Positions 23,723 through 34,194 are shown, numbered from the stretch's first letter. The stretch is DNA of 64,000 nucleotides from Leptolyngbya sp. FACHB-8 (GCF_014695575.1 NZ_JACJOO010000057.1:1-64000), one strand, 5' to 3'. Notes: generated by a model not told the origin, from the letters alone. Translations and numbers: made by a program.

Positions 23723-26011
23723 CTATTGCTTGATTAATTCAACAATGGCTGTGACTAACTCTATGGGATCAACGGGTTTAGGGATGTGAAGTTGATAGCC
23801 TGCGGCGATCGCCCGCTCCCGATCTTCCTTACGGGTAAAGGCTGTCAAAGCAATGGCTGGAATGGTCCCTCCAACGCCTGCTTCCCAGGCTCGTACCCGG
23901 GACATAAAGACATACCCATCTTCCTGGGGCATCCCAATGTCAGACAGAATGACCGCGGGTTTCCACGCCGTAATCGTTTCAAATGCCTCTGCTGCAGAGC
24001 TACAGCTTTTAACCTCAGCCCCCTGTTGCATCAGCACGGCGGCGATAAATTCGCGGGCATCCCGTTCATCGTCAACAACTACGACCCGCACATCGGGTAG
24101 TTTATTGGCTTCCAAAACTGACAGATTTGGATTTTGGGTGGTTAGAGCCTGGGGCGATCGCCGCCGTATTGACGGAGATATTGTGGTGATGGGAAAGCGA
24201 AGAGTAAAAATTGCTCCTTGGCCGGAGCCGGGGCTATCCGCCTCAACTGTGCCGCCATGCATTTCCACTAGATGCCGAACGATAGCCAATCCCAGTCCTA
24301 ACCCTCCAAATTCCCGAGTCGTCGAACTGTCTGCCTGACGGAAGCGGTCAAATACATGGGGCAAAAACTCTGGCTTAATGCCCCGACCCGTGTCGCGAAT
24401 CACAACCTCGGTAAACGAGTCAATCGATTGCACCTCAGCCGTTACTTGCCCTCCCCGTGGGGTGAACTTGACCGCATTAGACAACAAGTTCCACACGACC
24501 TGTTGTAAGCGGTTTTGGTCCCCCATGATGGGCTCTATGGTGGACAACCGATGTAGATACAGCTCAATATCTTTGGCTTCAGCCGCATGCCGAATGGAGT
24601 CCATAGCACTGGCAACCACGCTGGAAAGATCCAGGGGCTGGGTTTCGAGCCGCAGTTTACCGGTAATAATCCGCGATGTGTCTAGCAGATCATCCACTAA
24701 ATGGGCTTGAACTTTGGCGTTACGCTCGATGGTGGCGATCGCCTGCTCCATCTTCTCCCCTTCTAATCGCCCCGTTCGCAGTAGCGTACTCCAGCCCAAG
24801 ATGGCGTTCAGCGGCGTTTTCAGTTCATGGGAAATGGTAATTAGAAATTCATCTTTCAGACGGTTGGCGGTTTCTGCCTCAGCCCGGGCTGCCTCAGCTC
24901 GGGCTAAGTGCTCGGCTCGCTCTTGCTCCCGTTGGGTCAGCAACTGAGCCGAACGCTCCAGCGCTTTTCCCAACAACGCTACTTCCAGAATGGCTGAAAA
25001 GCCAACTTTGGGGTCTTCCCCTTGGGCGAGGGCTTCAGCTCCGGCTGTTGCGGAGGCAATGCTACGAGAAATGCGATCTGAGAGGGCGAGCGCTCCTCCA
25101 ATACTGAACAATAACAAGACCACCCCCGAGCCGACTACCAATCCCATGGCTTGCCGCGCCGGACCATGAACGACATCGATGGGAACAATTACCGCCGCCG
25201 TCCACCGAGAATCGCTCAGCCGATGAAAGGCCATATAAACCCGTTCACCTTCTAAGCTTGTATTTTGGTAGATGCCTTCTGTGCTAGAGGCAATTTGTTC
25301 TAGAAATAGGGGTGTCCCCCGTTGCCCCACAAACCGTTCAGGCGAGCGGGTACGGGCAACGACGATGCCAGCACTATCAACGATGGTGCGAGTCCACTCG
25401 CCATCAATGGGAGCCTGAGTTTCTACCGTACTGGTCAGAGCTTGGGGGGTAATGACGGCTGTCAGAACGTACCGTAATTCACCATCACGAAGTACAGGCA
25501 CCCGAATGGGAAAGGCCATGGTTTGAGTAAGCGTACCAACGGCTAAGTCTCCAATCGCCGGCTTACGAGTCTGTACGACGCGCCAAAAGCTACCTCGCTC
25601 ATTGATGGACGGCAACGGTTTGCCAAATGGCTGTCGAGCATTAACTAATTGCTGGCCGTTGGGTGCAACCAGAACGATGGTCATCCAGGTGGGCTGGGTT
25701 TTCAGAACCCTTCGGATCTCGGTATGAAAGCCCTTAAGGTCATCCTGCTCCAACCTTTCAGATTCAGCTAAAGCCTGGAGAGTTCTGACGGTGCTGGAGG
25801 TTTCTTGTTCAACCGTCTCCGCTAATGTACGGGCCGCCAGAACTGTGCGCCGTTCAGTGGCTTCTTGCTCCTCTATGGATAGCTTCTGGACAATGACAAC
25901 GGCAAACAAGGCTACGGGCAGTAAAGACCCCGCGATCAACACCACGAGGTGCCACTTAAGGGGCCAAGGCTGGCGGCCTATCTTTTGGAAAGGGTTCTTG
26001 CGGAGACGCAA
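23723..26011 (-). CDS. Hybrid histidine kinase with extracellular sensor and receiver domain
   Basis: 762 residues, a membrane sensor of a two-component system. A first transmembrane helix (about 21-43) precedes a large external dCache-like sensor region (about 45-290), then a second helix (about 293-316), a HAMP-like linker and a coiled coil rich in Ala/Glu/Arg. The HisKA box ISHELKTPLN holds the phospho-accepting His near residue 395. The ATPase domain shows the N box (NLLSNAVKF), GRGI and GLGLGLAI. A C-terminal receiver (about 640-760) has VVDDE and phospho-acceptor Asp in ILSDIGMP and Lys in IPKPVD. No separate response regulator is adjacent, so output may go through another kinase or a distant regulator. 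Ligand is unknown. Confidence 0.9.
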   Translation of the reverse strand: MRLRKNPFQKIGRQPWPLKWHLVVLIAGSLLPVALFAVVIVQKLSIEEQEATERRTVLAARTLAETVEQETSSTVRTLQALAESERLEQDDLKGFHTEIRRVLKTQPTWMTIVLVAPNGQQLVNARQPFGKPLPSINERGSFWRVVQTRKPAIGDLAVGTLTQTMAFPIRVPVLRDGELRYVLTAVITPQALTSTVETQAPIDGEWTRTIVDSAGIVVARTRSPERFVGQRGTPLFLEQIASSTEGIYQNTSLEGERVYMAFHRLSDSRWTAAVIVPIDVVHGPARQAMGLVVGSGVVLLLFSIGGALALSDRISRSIASATAGAEALAQGEDPKVGFSAILEVALLGKALERSAQLLTQREQERAEHLARAEAARAEAETANRLKDEFLITISHELKTPLNAILGWSTLLRTGRLEGEKMEQAIATIERNAKVQAHLVDDLLDTSRIITGKLRLETQPLDLSSVVASAMDSIRHAAEAKDIELYLHRLSTIEPIMGDQNRLQQVVWNLLSNAVKFTPRGGQVTAEVQSIDSFTEVVIRDTGRGIKPEFLPHVFDRFRQADSSTTREFGGLGLGLAIVRHLVEMHGGTVEADSPGSGQGAIFTLRFPITTISPSIRRRSPQALTTQNPNLSVLEANKLPDVRVVVVDDERDAREFIAAVLMQQGAEVKSCSSAAEAFETITAWKPAVILSDIGMPQEDGYVFMSRVRAWEAGVGGTIPAIALTAFTRKEDRERAIAAGYQLHIPKPVDPIELVTAIVELIKQ

Positions 26012-26096
26012 TGCGCTTCTTGCTGTGGGAGGATTCTAAACTTATCTATTCTGTCATGCCCTCTGGAGAGATAAATAAAGTGGGTAGCCAAAATGC

Positions 26097-27065
26097 TTAA
26101 ACTAATAAATCGGCTCGAGGGTTAAAAGTCTCGACCTGGCGGAGTTTTTCGTAGAGTTCCTTTTCGGGTTCGCTGATGTCACGGGGAACCAGCACCAGAA
26201 CTTCTACAATCTGGTCGCCCCGTCGCCCTTCAATGGGATAGCCCTTGCCCGACATCCGCAATTTCTGGCCACTGCGAACTCCCGCAGGAATCATCATTTT
26301 GACCAGGCCATCTAGAGTTGGCACTTCGATCGCTCCCCCCAGCACCGCTTCACTGGGAGTAACCGGAATCTGGCAGTAGACATCGGCCCCCTGAAGGCGG
26401 AAGAGGGGATGGGGAGCCAGGTTGATTTTGAGAAACAGATCGCCGCCATTCACGCCCTGGCCTTTCAGTCGAATTTTCTGACCGTCCAGCATACCAGCGG
26501 GCATGTTGACCTCGAGCGATCGCCCATCCTCCAGACGAATCCGCTCACGACCTCCCGCATAGGCTTTGTCTAGCGGTACGGTGAGACGAGCTTCGGCATT
26601 GCGGGGGGTAGCGCGGGGCACCGTGTACGCTGTTTTGCTGGTACCCGGTCGATAGGGGTCACGCTCCGCAGCAGGACGCGGCGCTCCGACCTCATCATCC
26701 CGACGGTTTAGGAGTTGATCAACGAAGGTGTTGAAGTCGCGATATTGACTAAAGTCGACCTCGTCAGGCGCTTTACGGGGGCGATCGGCCCATTTGCGAG
26801 TACGAGTGGCCGCGTTACCTGCCGTTTGGAATCCACTTTGTTTCCAAAAACGACTGAACTGGTCATACTTGGCCCGCTTCCCGGTGTCCGACAGAACCTC
26901 GTAAGCTTCGCCAATTTCCTTAAACCGTTCCTCCGCCGCCTGATCCCCTGGATTCAAGTCCGGATGGTACTGGCGGGCCAATTTACGGTAGACTCGCTTG
27001 ATTTCTTCAGGGGTTGCGTCCTTCCCAACTCCTAAAATTTGATAGTAATTCCGAAAATTTTGCAT
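26097..27065 (-). CDS. dnaJ: DnaJ-type co-chaperone (class B, no zinc domain), partner of DnaK3
   Basis: 322 residues. The J-domain occupies residues 5-70, with HPD at 34-36 needed to stimulate DnaK ATPase. A linker replaces the Gly/Phe and zinc-finger regions of classical DnaJ, so this is a type II J-protein. Two C-terminal beta domains follow ([12 protein letters not shown], then [14 protein letters not shown]), the substrate-binding parts. It lies 61 bases after the dnaK gene on the same strand, the arrangement of dnaK3-dnaJ3 in other cyanobacteria, so it is probably co-transcribed and works with that chaperone. Confidence 0.9.
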   Translation of the reverse strand: MQNFRNYYQILGVGKDATPEEIKRVYRKLARQYHPDLNPGDQAAEERFKEIGEAYEVLSDTGKRAKYDQFSRFWKQSGFQTAGNAATRTRKWADRPRKAPDEVDFSQYRDFNTFVDQLLNRRDDEVGAPRPAAERDPYRPGTSKTAYTVPRATPRNAEARLTVPLDKAYAGGRERIRLEDGRSLEVNMPAGMLDGQKIRLKGQGVNGGDLFLKINLAPHPLFRLQGADVYCQIPVTPSEAVLGGAIEVPTLDGLVKMMIPAGVRSGQKLRMSGKGYPIEGRRGDQIVEVLVLVPRDISEPEKELYEKLRQVETFNPRADLLV

Positions 27066-27126
27066 TCAAGTAGCACAGGGGTAAGACACGAAAGGTTAAG
27101 GCAGACAGCGGAAGGTAGATGCCCCG

Positions 27127-29886
27127 TTACAGCCAGTTGTCGTCATCATCGTCGTCATCCCAAGCACCCCGACTGCGGCCAGGCAAGGGGCGATCCTCCA
27201 CAGGGCGACGGTCAGAGGGGGCTGGGGGTAAGCTATCACGGCGGGCATCGCTCGGTCGACGATCTCCATTATCGCGATTCTCGCGATCGAGGTTACGCGC
27301 TGGCTCACGGCGACTGGGGGAGTCGCTCCAGGCATCGTCGTCATCCCACCGTTCAGTTGGCTGCTGAACAGGACGGTTCGTGGGACGAGCTGGGGCATCC
27401 CAATCATCCGAACGGTCCGTGACAGGACGGTTAGCAGGACGGGCTGGAGTATCCCAGTCATCGTTGCGATCGCGCCGGGCAGCGGGGCGTGCCGGCCGTT
27501 CATCCCGACGACTCTCATCCCAACCATTATTACGAGGAGGGTTAGAGCGGCGGTTATTGCGATCGCCTGTGGGAGCATCCCAATTATCCCGAGCAGCCGG
27601 ACGGCGATCGCTCGTAGGCTCATCCCAATCATCGCGAGCGGCGGGGCGACGATCTACCGGATTGTCCCAATTATCCCGAGCCGCAGGACGGCGATCGTTG
27701 TTGCTAGACCACCGATCACTGGGGTTATCCCAGTTATCCCGAGCGGCGGGGCGGCGATCTACCGGGTCATCCCAATTATCTCGAGCCGCCGGGCGACGGT
27801 CATTTAGCGGATTGTCCCAATTATCCCGAGCGGCCGGACGACGATCAGTGGAGCGGCTGTCCCAGTTGTCGCGAGGTGCCGGACGGCGATCGCTACTCCA
27901 GGGATCACGACGCTCATCCCAGGGATCACGACGGTTGCCCCAGGAGTCGCCGCGCTCGTCCCAGCGGGAGTTGTAGTCGCGATCGCTGCGGTAGAAGAAA
28001 TCGTCGTCTTCCTCATCTCCAAACAAGGTGCGCTTGATGGAGCCCAGGATCCCTTCGCCTTCCTCCTCCTTATTGAAGTCGTAGATCTCCTGCTGCAACT
28101 CGTACAGGGCATCGCGTAGGTCTGCCTCGGCGACGTCAATGCTGCGATCGTCGTCTTTCTTGAGGGCGTCGCGTAGCTCTTGAACCAGGTTCTCGATGCG
28201 GCGACGGTGGTTGCTGGCAAACTGCATGCCAAAATCTAACGCCACTTCCCGCAGTTGCCGTTCAGCCTGGTAGGTGAGTGCTTCGGCACGGGTACGCTTC
28301 TCGACCTGCTCCCGCCGCTGACGGTCTTGCTGGGCAAACTTCTCGGCGTCCTGAATCATCCGCTGCACTTCATCTTCAGCCAGGGTGGATGCTCCCTGGA
28401 TGGTGATGCCTTGCTCCCGGCCTGTGGTTTTGTCCACTGCCGTTACTTGCAGAATGCCATTGGCATCAATGTCGAAGGAAACCTGCACCTGAGGTACCCC
28501 TCGGGGAGCCGGGGGAATCCCCATCAGCTTGAAGCGGCCCAGAGATTTGTTGTCCGAAGCCATTTCACGCTCCCCTTGCAGGGCATGAACTTCCACCATC
28601 GTCTGATTATTCTCGGCGGTGGAAAAGATGTCGGAACGCCGCACCGGAATTGTAGTGTTACGGGGGATCAGCTTCTTCATCACCCCACCAATGGTCTCCA
28701 ACCCCAGGGATAGGGGGGTTACATCCAGCAGCAGAATGTCGCGCACTTCCTGGGTCAGGATGCCTGCCTGGATCGCGGCACCGACTGCCACCACCTCATC
28801 AGGGTTAACGTTCTCGTTAGGCTCCCGGTCGATGAGCGATCGCACCAGCTCTTTCACCATGGGCATGCGAGTGCTACCCCCTACCAGCACCACCTCATCA
28901 ATATCGCTGGGGCGAAGGTTAGCGTCGCGTACAGCCTGTTTAACCGGACCCCGCAGACGGCTGACCAGATCGGTGCACAGCCCTTCAAACGTGGAGCGGG
29001 TCAATCGGGTTTCTAAATGCTTTGGCCCATCTTCCGTGGCGGTAATAAAGGGCAAGTTGATTTCAGAAACGCTAACGCCCGATAGCTCAATCTTGGCTTT
29101 CTCGGATGCTTCCATGAGGCGCTGAAGGGATTGGCGATCGCGCCGCAAATCAATATTCTCTGCTTCTAGAAATTGGTCCGCCAGCCAATCTACAATCTTC
29201 TTGTCGAAGTCGGTACCCCCAAGCTGGGTGTCTCCGGCTGTAGCCTTGACCTCAAACACACCATCCCCGACTTCCAGGATAGAGACGTCGAAGGTGCCAC
29301 CCCCCAGGTCGAAAACTAGAATGGTCTGGTTGTCAGCTCGATCCAGCCCATAGGCCAGCGATGCGGCGGTAGGCTCGTTAATAATACGCTTGACTTCCAG
29401 CCCCGCAATACGGCCTGCATCACGGGTGGCCTGACGCTGGGAGTCGTTGAAGTAGGCCGGCACCGTGATAACGGCCCCCGTGACCGGTTCCCCCAGATAG
29501 CGGCTGGCTTCATCTGCCAACTTCCGCAAAATCATGGCAGAAATTTCTTCGGAAGCAAATTCTTTTTCGAGACGGGGACATTTGATTTTGACGTTGCCGT
29601 TTTCGTCGCGCCGCAGGGTATAGGGTACGCGCTTCGAGTCGGGGCTAATTTCGCTGTAGCGCCGACCGATATAGCGTTTGACCCCATAGAACGTATTTTG
29701 AGGATTGAGGACTGATTGGCGACGAGCCATCTGCCCTACCAGGAGTTCTCCCTCCTTGCTGAAGGCCACCACCGATGGCGTCGTTCGCATTCCCTCGGCG
29801 TTGGCAATGACGATCGGTTTCCCGCCCTCCATGACGGCAACTACAGAGTTGGTTGTGCCCAAATCAATGCCGACGACCTTGCCCAT
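27127..29886 (-). CDS. dnaK3: Hsp70 chaperone DnaK3 with a 300-residue repetitive C-terminal tail
   Basis: 919 residues against about 640 for ordinary DnaK. The ATPase domain ([13 protein letters not shown] at 5-17, [33 protein letters not shown]) and substrate domain (to about 530) are complete. After a helical lid (to about 610) comes a long hydrophilic tail with tandem copies of [11 protein letters not shown] (about residues 650-765). Degenerate Arg/Asp/Pro/Trp units follow, then an acidic end ([11 protein letters not shown]). Position before a dnaJ gene and the long tail indicate the DnaK3 lineage, which in cyanobacteria is associated with thylakoid membranes. The tail may tether the chaperone or bind RNA or partners; that is inference. 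Confidence 0.9.
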   Translation of the reverse strand: MGKVVGIDLGTTNSVVAVMEGGKPIVIANAEGMRTTPSVVAFSKEGELLVGQMARRQSVLNPQNTFYGVKRYIGRRYSEISPDSKRVPYTLRRDENGNVKIKCPRLEKEFASEEISAMILRKLADEASRYLGEPVTGAVITVPAYFNDSQRQATRDAGRIAGLEVKRIINEPTAASLAYGLDRADNQTILVFDLGGGTFDVSILEVGDGVFEVKATAGDTQLGGTDFDKKIVDWLADQFLEAENIDLRRDRQSLQRLMEASEKAKIELSGVSVSEINLPFITATEDGPKHLETRLTRSTFEGLCTDLVSRLRGPVKQAVRDANLRPSDIDEVVLVGGSTRMPMVKELVRSLIDREPNENVNPDEVVAVGAAIQAGILTQEVRDILLLDVTPLSLGLETIGGVMKKLIPRNTTIPVRRSDIFSTAENNQTMVEVHALQGEREMASDNKSLGRFKLMGIPPAPRGVPQVQVSFDIDANGILQVTAVDKTTGREQGITIQGASTLAEDEVQRMIQDAEKFAQQDRQRREQVEKRTRAEALTYQAERQLREVALDFGMQFASNHRRRIENLVQELRDALKKDDDRSIDVAEADLRDALYELQQEIYDFNKEEEGEGILGSIKRTLFGDEEDDDFFYRSDRDYNSRWDERGDSWGNRRDPWDERRDPWSSDRRPAPRDNWDSRSTDRRPAARDNWDNPLNDRRPAARDNWDDPVDRRPAARDNWDNPSDRWSSNNDRRPAARDNWDNPVDRRPAARDDWDEPTSDRRPAARDNWDAPTGDRNNRRSNPPRNNGWDESRRDERPARPAARRDRNDDWDTPARPANRPVTDRSDDWDAPARPTNRPVQQPTERWDDDDAWSDSPSRREPARNLDRENRDNGDRRPSDARRDSLPPAPSDRRPVEDRPLPGRSRGAWDDDDDDDNWL
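27590..27930. repeat. Tandem repeat array within the dnaK3 tail
   Basis: Units of about 39-54 bp each contain TCCCAATTATCCCGAGC followed by GGACGGCGATC-like sequence, at least seven copies with small differences and variable spacers. Each encodes [11 protein letters not shown]. All copies keep the reading frame. Confidence 0.85.
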
Positions 29887-30078
29887 GCGTAGCGATGCTC
29901 CTCGCGAGTATCGTAATGTTGCGAACTGCTAATTCATCCATTCTATATTGCCAGCGTTTGGGCAATGAACGTGGGTGGTTGAGATACGGATTTCCTCCTT
30001 TTTTATAGTCTCGATCTTGTCGACTGAAACCCGTACGGTAGGCGCACTGCATGCGATGTCCTTACCATAGGGGTTTCA

Positions 30079-30180
30079 GCTTATACAGCATCTTCCGGTC
30101 TGGTGGGGTGCCAGGGGTGGATGTGGGACAAAGCCCCGTATCTGTGCTCTCGTCCCTCACCAGATTCAGAAAGGGTTATA
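30079..30180. repeat. Family E repeat, copy 1 (decayed)
   Basis: CTTATACAGCATCTTCCGG, then GGTG and GATGTGGGAC, align closely with 33919-33970. The palindrome seen in the second copy is mostly lost here. The rest of 29887-30227 contains the dnaK3 promoter region and no gene. Confidence 0.6.
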
Positions 30181-30227
30181 AATCTATTTTCGGAAATAAT
30201 GCCAGCTAGCACTGGATTGAGACACGG

Positions 30228-30701
30228 ATGGGCATCCCCCTGGATATTTACATACTCTATCGATTGCAACGGGAAGAGGCTGGGTGTGAGCATTTTCTTC
30301 TGCTAAAAGTTGAGCGGCCTGGTTTTCGGAATGCCATTGAGCCAGAGTATGAGGCGGCGATCGCTACAGCAGAGCATAAACAAGCTCATTTGCTGTCCAT
30401 TTACCAAACCCAAGTCTTACCCCACGAATGCCCAGGTAAGCACTTATTAGCACGGGTCGGCGAACTCCAATCTCGACCGGTTGGCGAGGAATTGCTAGAG
30501 GATGGCGGAGGGTTTTACGTTGAGCTGTGGGTAGCAGAAACCCGGTTTGGTCATCCCTGGGTTGTGATGGGTACGGCCAGGAATGAGGAGGAATTCTGGC
30601 AGAGAGTTGAGGAGGATGAGGACCTGGTGAGCCTGGGAGCAATCAGACCTGCTGTGAAGCGGCGGGTCTGGTTTCTAACGGAGCATCGGAAAGCGGGTTA
30701 A
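30228..30701 (+). CDS. Conserved hypothetical protein
   Basis: 157 residues, soluble, acidic, no signal peptide. It begins MGIPLDIYILYRLQ and contains Glu-rich helices and strands FYVELWVAETRFG and VVMGTARNEEEFW. I recognise no catalytic motif. Its upstream region holds a family E repeat, and a 52-bp perfect palindrome follows about 30 bases after the stop. Codon use with HIP1 sites (GCGATCGC) inside the frame supports real coding. Role unknown. Confidence 0.6.
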   Translation: MGIPLDIYILYRLQREEAGCEHFLLLKVERPGFRNAIEPEYEAAIATAEHKQAHLLSIYQTQVLPHECPGKHLLARVGELQSRPVGEELLEDGGGFYVELWVAETRFGHPWVVMGTARNEEEFWQRVEEDEDLVSLGAIRPAVKRRVWFLTEHRKAG

Positions 30702-30731
30702 AGGTGGGCGATCGCCCCTAACGCGAATACA

Positions 30732-30783
30732 TTCCCCTTCAGCTGTAGCCCTGTTGCGCAACAGGGCTACAGCTGAAGGGGAA
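30732..30783. repeat. Perfect 52-bp palindrome without loop
   Basis: Arms 30732-30757 and 30758-30783 are exactly complementary with no unpaired centre (GTTGC|GCAAC). It lies between convergent genes, next to the psbA terminator. Confidence 0.9.
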
Positions 30784-30789
30784 CTTTAT

Positions 30790-30820
30790 AAAAAAGGGCG
30801 CTCCCCGAAGGAAGCGCCCA
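30790..30820 (-). terminator. psbA terminator
   Basis: On the minus strand GGGCGCTTCC-TTC-GGGGAGCGCCC is followed by a run of T (AAAAAA at 30790-30795 on the plus strand). It is 33 bases after the psbA stop. Confidence 0.8.
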
Positions 30821-30852
30821 TCAATTCATTTTGGCTCGATACAGACTAAAGA

Positions 30853-31935
30853 TTAACCGTTGATAGCAGGAGCGGTCAGAGCGACAGGAGCAGCCTCACC
30901 AGCAGCCAAGTCGAGAGGGAAGTTGTGAGCGTTGCGCTCGTGCATCACTTCCATACCCAGGTTCGCGCGGTTCAGAATGTCCGCCCAGGTGTTCACTACC
31001 CGACCCTGAGAATCCAGAATCGACTGGTTGAAGTTGAACCCGTTCAGGTTGAACGCCATCGTGCTGATACCCAGCGCGGTGAACCAGATTCCCACTACAG
31101 GCCATGCACCCAAGAAGAAGTGCAGTGCGCGAGAGTTGTTGAAGGACGCGTATTGGAAAATCAGACGACCGAAGTAACCGTGGGCTGCCACGATGTTGTA
31201 GGTCTCTTCTTCTTGTCCAAACTTGTAACCGTAGTTCTGAGACTCAGTCTCGGTGGTCTCACGCACCAGAGAAGAGGTCACAAGAGAACCGTGCATCGCA
31301 GAGAATAGAGAACCACCGAACACACCCGCTACACCCAGCATGTGGAAGGGGTGCATCAGAATGTTGTGCTCTGCCTGGAACACGAACATGAAGTTGAAGG
31401 TACCAGAGATACCCAAGGGCATCCCGTCAGAGAAGGAACCTTGACCGATGGGGTAGATCAGGAACACTGCGGTTGCGGCTGCAACAGGTGCAGAGTAAGC
31501 AACGCAGATCCAGGGACGCATACCGAGGCGGTAGGACAGTTCCCACTCACGACCCATGTAGCAGAAGACGCCGATCAAGAAGTGGAATACAACCAGTTGG
31601 TAGGGACCACCGTTGTAGAGCCACTCATCGAGGGAAGCAGCTTCCCAGATGGGGTAGAAGTGCAGACCAATGGCGTTGGAAGACGGAACAACCGCGCCAG
31701 TGATGATGTTGTTGCCGTAGAGCAGAGAACCTGCAACAGGCTCACGGATACCGTCGATGTCCACAGGAGGAGCCGCGACGAAGGCAATGATGTAGCAGAT
31801 GGTGGCGGTGAGCAGAGTGGGGATCATCAGAACGCCGAACCAGCCTACATAGAGGCGGTTGTTGGTGCTGGTGACCCAGTTGCAGAACTGCTCCCACACA
31901 TTGGCGCTCTCGCGCCGTTGAAGGGTTGTTGTCAT
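30853..31935 (-). CDS. psbA: Photosystem II D1 protein
   Basis: 360 residues, the standard length. D1 is the reaction-centre subunit in the thylakoid membrane that carries the redox-active Tyr161, ligands of the Mn cluster and the QB site. The sequence is almost invariant across cyanobacteria ([33 protein letters not shown]). Residue 130 is Glu (MGREWEL), the mark of the high-light/stress form rather than the Gln130 low-light form. The precursor should be cleaved by CtpA after Ala344, removing 16 residues. Only this one psbA copy is in the window; others normally exist elsewhere. A promoter (31987-32015) and terminator flank it, giving a monocistronic unit. Confidence 0.98.
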   Translation of the reverse strand: MTTTLQRRESANVWEQFCNWVTSTNNRLYVGWFGVLMIPTLLTATICYIIAFVAAPPVDIDGIREPVAGSLLYGNNIITGAVVPSSNAIGLHFYPIWEAASLDEWLYNGGPYQLVVFHFLIGVFCYMGREWELSYRLGMRPWICVAYSAPVAAATAVFLIYPIGQGSFSDGMPLGISGTFNFMFVFQAEHNILMHPFHMLGVAGVFGGSLFSAMHGSLVTSSLVRETTETESQNYGYKFGQEEETYNIVAAHGYFGRLIFQYASFNNSRALHFFLGAWPVVGIWFTALGISTMAFNLNGFNFNQSILDSQGRVVNTWADILNRANLGMEVMHERNAHNFPLDLAAGEAAPVALTAPAING

Positions 31936-31986
31936 GATGAATTAGTGCAAGTAAAGGACGAATTGACTTGGGTTATGTATGTCCTA

Positions 31987-32015
31987 ATATTAACCAGGCC
32001 GTTAACTTTTGTAAA
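31987..32015 (-). promoter_or_regulatory. psbA promoter (-35 TTTACA, -10 TAATAT)
   Basis: On the minus strand TTTACA (32010-32015) and TAATAT (31987-31992) are separated by exactly 17 bases, close to the sigma-70 consensus. The predicted start near 31980 leaves a leader of about 45 bases, usual for cyanobacterial psbA genes. Confidence 0.65.
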
Positions 32016-32207
32016 GTAGTTTTAACGGAATTGTTGGGAAATCTCGTCCAATAGGGGCGGTTTTCCGGACTGAACCCTGACGCCATATGGTTTGTACGAG
32101 ATACAGCAGTGTTACAGAACTTGTAGAAGGAGAGGGGTAGAGCTTCTCTTCTTCTACAAACTGTCTGGCGATCGCCGGCCACGATACCTGACCTCAGTGC
32201 ATCTGGA

Positions 32208-32258
32208 GCATTTTTGTTAGGGGTAGTGTGCTTTGCACACTACCCCTAACAAAAATGC
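32208..32258. repeat. 24-bp-arm palindrome with TTT loop
   Basis: Arms 32208-32231 and 32235-32258 are exactly complementary (GTAGTGTGC-TTT-GCACACTAC core). It lies downstream of the J-domain gene and upstream of psbA. Confidence 0.9.
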
Positions 32259-32279
32259 GTGAGCCCTCCAGGTGAGCTA

Positions 32280-33707
32280 TTAAATTGCATTTGGGAAATA
32301 ATGGCGCATGATGGCCTCATAGGCTTCGTTCACCCGTTGGGCGCGCTCTTTGCTGCCACCTGTATCGGGGTGGGCCGTTTTCATAGCCTGGCGATAGGCA
32401 TGCTTGAGGGATTCCAGGGAGATGGGTGTAAAGGGGCCGATGTTGAGCACGGCCAGGTAATCGCTGAGGGCATTGCCGGGGCAGCGCTGCTGGGGGTTAG
32501 GCTGTTGGGAGCTATAACCTGAGCGGGAGCCACCCTGCCGTTGTTGCTTGCCGTGTTGAACGATTTGTTCGAGAGCGGCGATCGCTTCCGTCTCCCACCC
32601 AAACAGCTTGAACACCTCTCGAAAGCGGCCCACCTTTTTACTTAGACGTTCTAACTCCTGGAGCCAGGGGTATTGGGGATGGGTTGCCATCTGCCAGAGG
32701 GCTTCGTAGGCAGAGTAGCCCCCGATCCTGTAGATGTAGTAGCGATCGCCAGTTCGAGGATCGATATGGCAGCCAAACTGATGCAGCACATCGGCTCCAC
32801 TGAACCCAATGCCATCCTCACCGTGGATTAAATTATAGAGTTGAGCCAGGGTAGAGTTCAGGCGACGGGCCCAATCTAATTCACACAAGGCGATCCAGTC
32901 AGGGGTAAAGAATAGGGGTGTTTCAGCATTGCTTTCCCGATGGCTGTTGCTGTACTGCTCATAGTCGCCCACGGTGCCAAAAGTTTCCTTGATGCGCTGG
33001 ATCCATTCCGTTTCTGAATGGGGAGACGGAGTTTCTTCAGGAGTGTCCCACTGAGCTCCTAGTTGGTCCAACTGAGATTGGAGGGCATCCATACGTTCCG
33101 TTAGACGGGTGGCGATCGCCTCCATCTTCTCAGCGACCTGGTTCACCATCTGACCTACAACCATAGCGGCCTGAGCTTCCAGTAGCTCTCGGAGCATAGT
33201 GGGATCAATGGGGGGCGTGGTAGGGGCCGGTGGTGGGGGTGACGAACTGGCTTGAATGCGGATTTCTAGCGATCGCTGGTGCTCCGTGAGCTGCTTGAGG
33301 GTTTCTGTCAATGTTTGAATTTGCTGACCCATCTGCTTCAACATATCCACCTCAACGGGCAGGTTGAGCTGCCCTAAGGAGCGTGGAGTGCGGCGGGTGT
33401 AGAGGAAGCGATCGCCCTCCTCTGGCTGAAAGATCAGTAAGTCCGCTTCAATGCCAGGTTGGGCGTTGTTAAAGACGAGGGTAACCTTTCCAGATTGATA
33501 GCCGAATTTGCCTGTTTGCCAGTCTTCTATTAAAGTTTTGCAGAACAGGCGCAGGGGAAAGTCGGTAGCTTGCTTACCCAGTTTGATTTTGCCTTCTTCA
33601 AAGCGCACAAAGCGCCCGGAAAGGTCGGCGATCGCCTCCTCCAGGGTCGCTGCCTTAAGCAGATGATTAACTTTAATTGGCTTTACTGGTGCAGCCATGC
33701 CGGACAT
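32280..33707 (-). CDS. J-domain protein with long N-terminal region
   Basis: 475 residues. The J-domain is at the C-terminus (about 405-475) with HPD at 446-448 and GGSKERAQRVNEAYEAI, so it should recruit an Hsp70. The N-terminal 130 residues form an unrecognised globular domain, followed by a coiled-coil and Pro-rich segment (about 125-240) and a further domain with conserved Trp/Tyr residues (TGDRYYIYRIGG). J-domains at the C-terminus after a coiled coil are unusual for DnaJ itself but occur in specialised cyanobacterial co-chaperones. It is not adjacent to any dnaK gene. Client is unknown. Confidence 0.8.
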   Translation of the reverse strand: MSGMAAPVKPIKVNHLLKAATLEEAIADLSGRFVRFEEGKIKLGKQATDFPLRLFCKTLIEDWQTGKFGYQSGKVTLVFNNAQPGIEADLLIFQPEEGDRFLYTRRTPRSLGQLNLPVEVDMLKQMGQQIQTLTETLKQLTEHQRSLEIRIQASSSPPPPAPTTPPIDPTMLRELLEAQAAMVVGQMVNQVAEKMEAIATRLTERMDALQSQLDQLGAQWDTPEETPSPHSETEWIQRIKETFGTVGDYEQYSNSHRESNAETPLFFTPDWIALCELDWARRLNSTLAQLYNLIHGEDGIGFSGADVLHQFGCHIDPRTGDRYYIYRIGGYSAYEALWQMATHPQYPWLQELERLSKKVGRFREVFKLFGWETEAIAALEQIVQHGKQQRQGGSRSGYSSQQPNPQQRCPGNALSDYLAVLNIGPFTPISLESLKHAYRQAMKTAHPDTGGSKERAQRVNEAYEAIMRHYFPNAI

Positions 33708-33913
33708 TGAATGGGGTCAGCGTTGCCGCGATTTTATTGTAGAAAGAAACGTTTAGATGGCGGGGAAATTAATGAATAAGTTTAAATCTTTTGAGGGCAA
33801 ATCATTGGCTACTGTTTTAAGTACAAAACTAGTATAAAGTTGTTGGTGCCAATTGTTTTCCCCTAAAATACTGTTTTTCAGTAAACAACATCTAGGGCTC
33901 TTTTTGAGAGAAG

Positions 33914-33992
33914 CCGTTCTTATAAAGCATTTTCCGGCCTAATGAAGTACGAGGGAGGGATGTGGGACGTCGCCCCACATCCCTCCCTCGTA
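33914..33992. repeat. Family E repeat, copy 2, with 19-bp palindrome
   Basis: CTTATAAAGCATTTTCCGG precedes a perfect hairpin 33948-33966/33974-33992 (TACGAGGGAGGGATGTGGG and complement). The first copy is at 30079. Confidence 0.75.
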
Positions 33993-34122
33993 TTTTGTTA
34001 AATTAGAAGTTAGATCTAGCTCAGTTCAATTAATCACAAAATCCCAAGCTTACTCAGGTATTTCTAAGAAACAGTTTTGAACAGGTGAAACAGCAATAAG
34101 ATTCTTAACTTATATCAGAGTA

Positions 34123-34194
34123 AATCTGAAGCTTGATAGATTGGACGGTACATTGCATATAGGGTACAGCATCCAATTCATCAAGCTTCAGATT
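34123..34194. repeat. Inverted repeat upstream of sbtA
   Basis: AATCTGAAGCTTGATAGATTGGA (34123-34145) pairs with 34172-34194 with two mismatches; the 26-base centre includes GTACATTGCATATAGGGTAC. It may be an operator or a decayed palindrome. No gene is seen in 33708-34439. Confidence 0.6.

Noticed and set aside
27096-27976. Long alternative frames (127-198 codons) over the dnaK3 tail
   Set aside because: They are frame shadows of the tandem repeats, which stay open in several frames because the unit repeats.
30732-30783. Treating every long palindrome as a transcription terminator
   Set aside because: Most lack a T-run, many have arms far longer than needed, and some share family ends. Only those with T-runs or simple GC-rich stems were called terminators.
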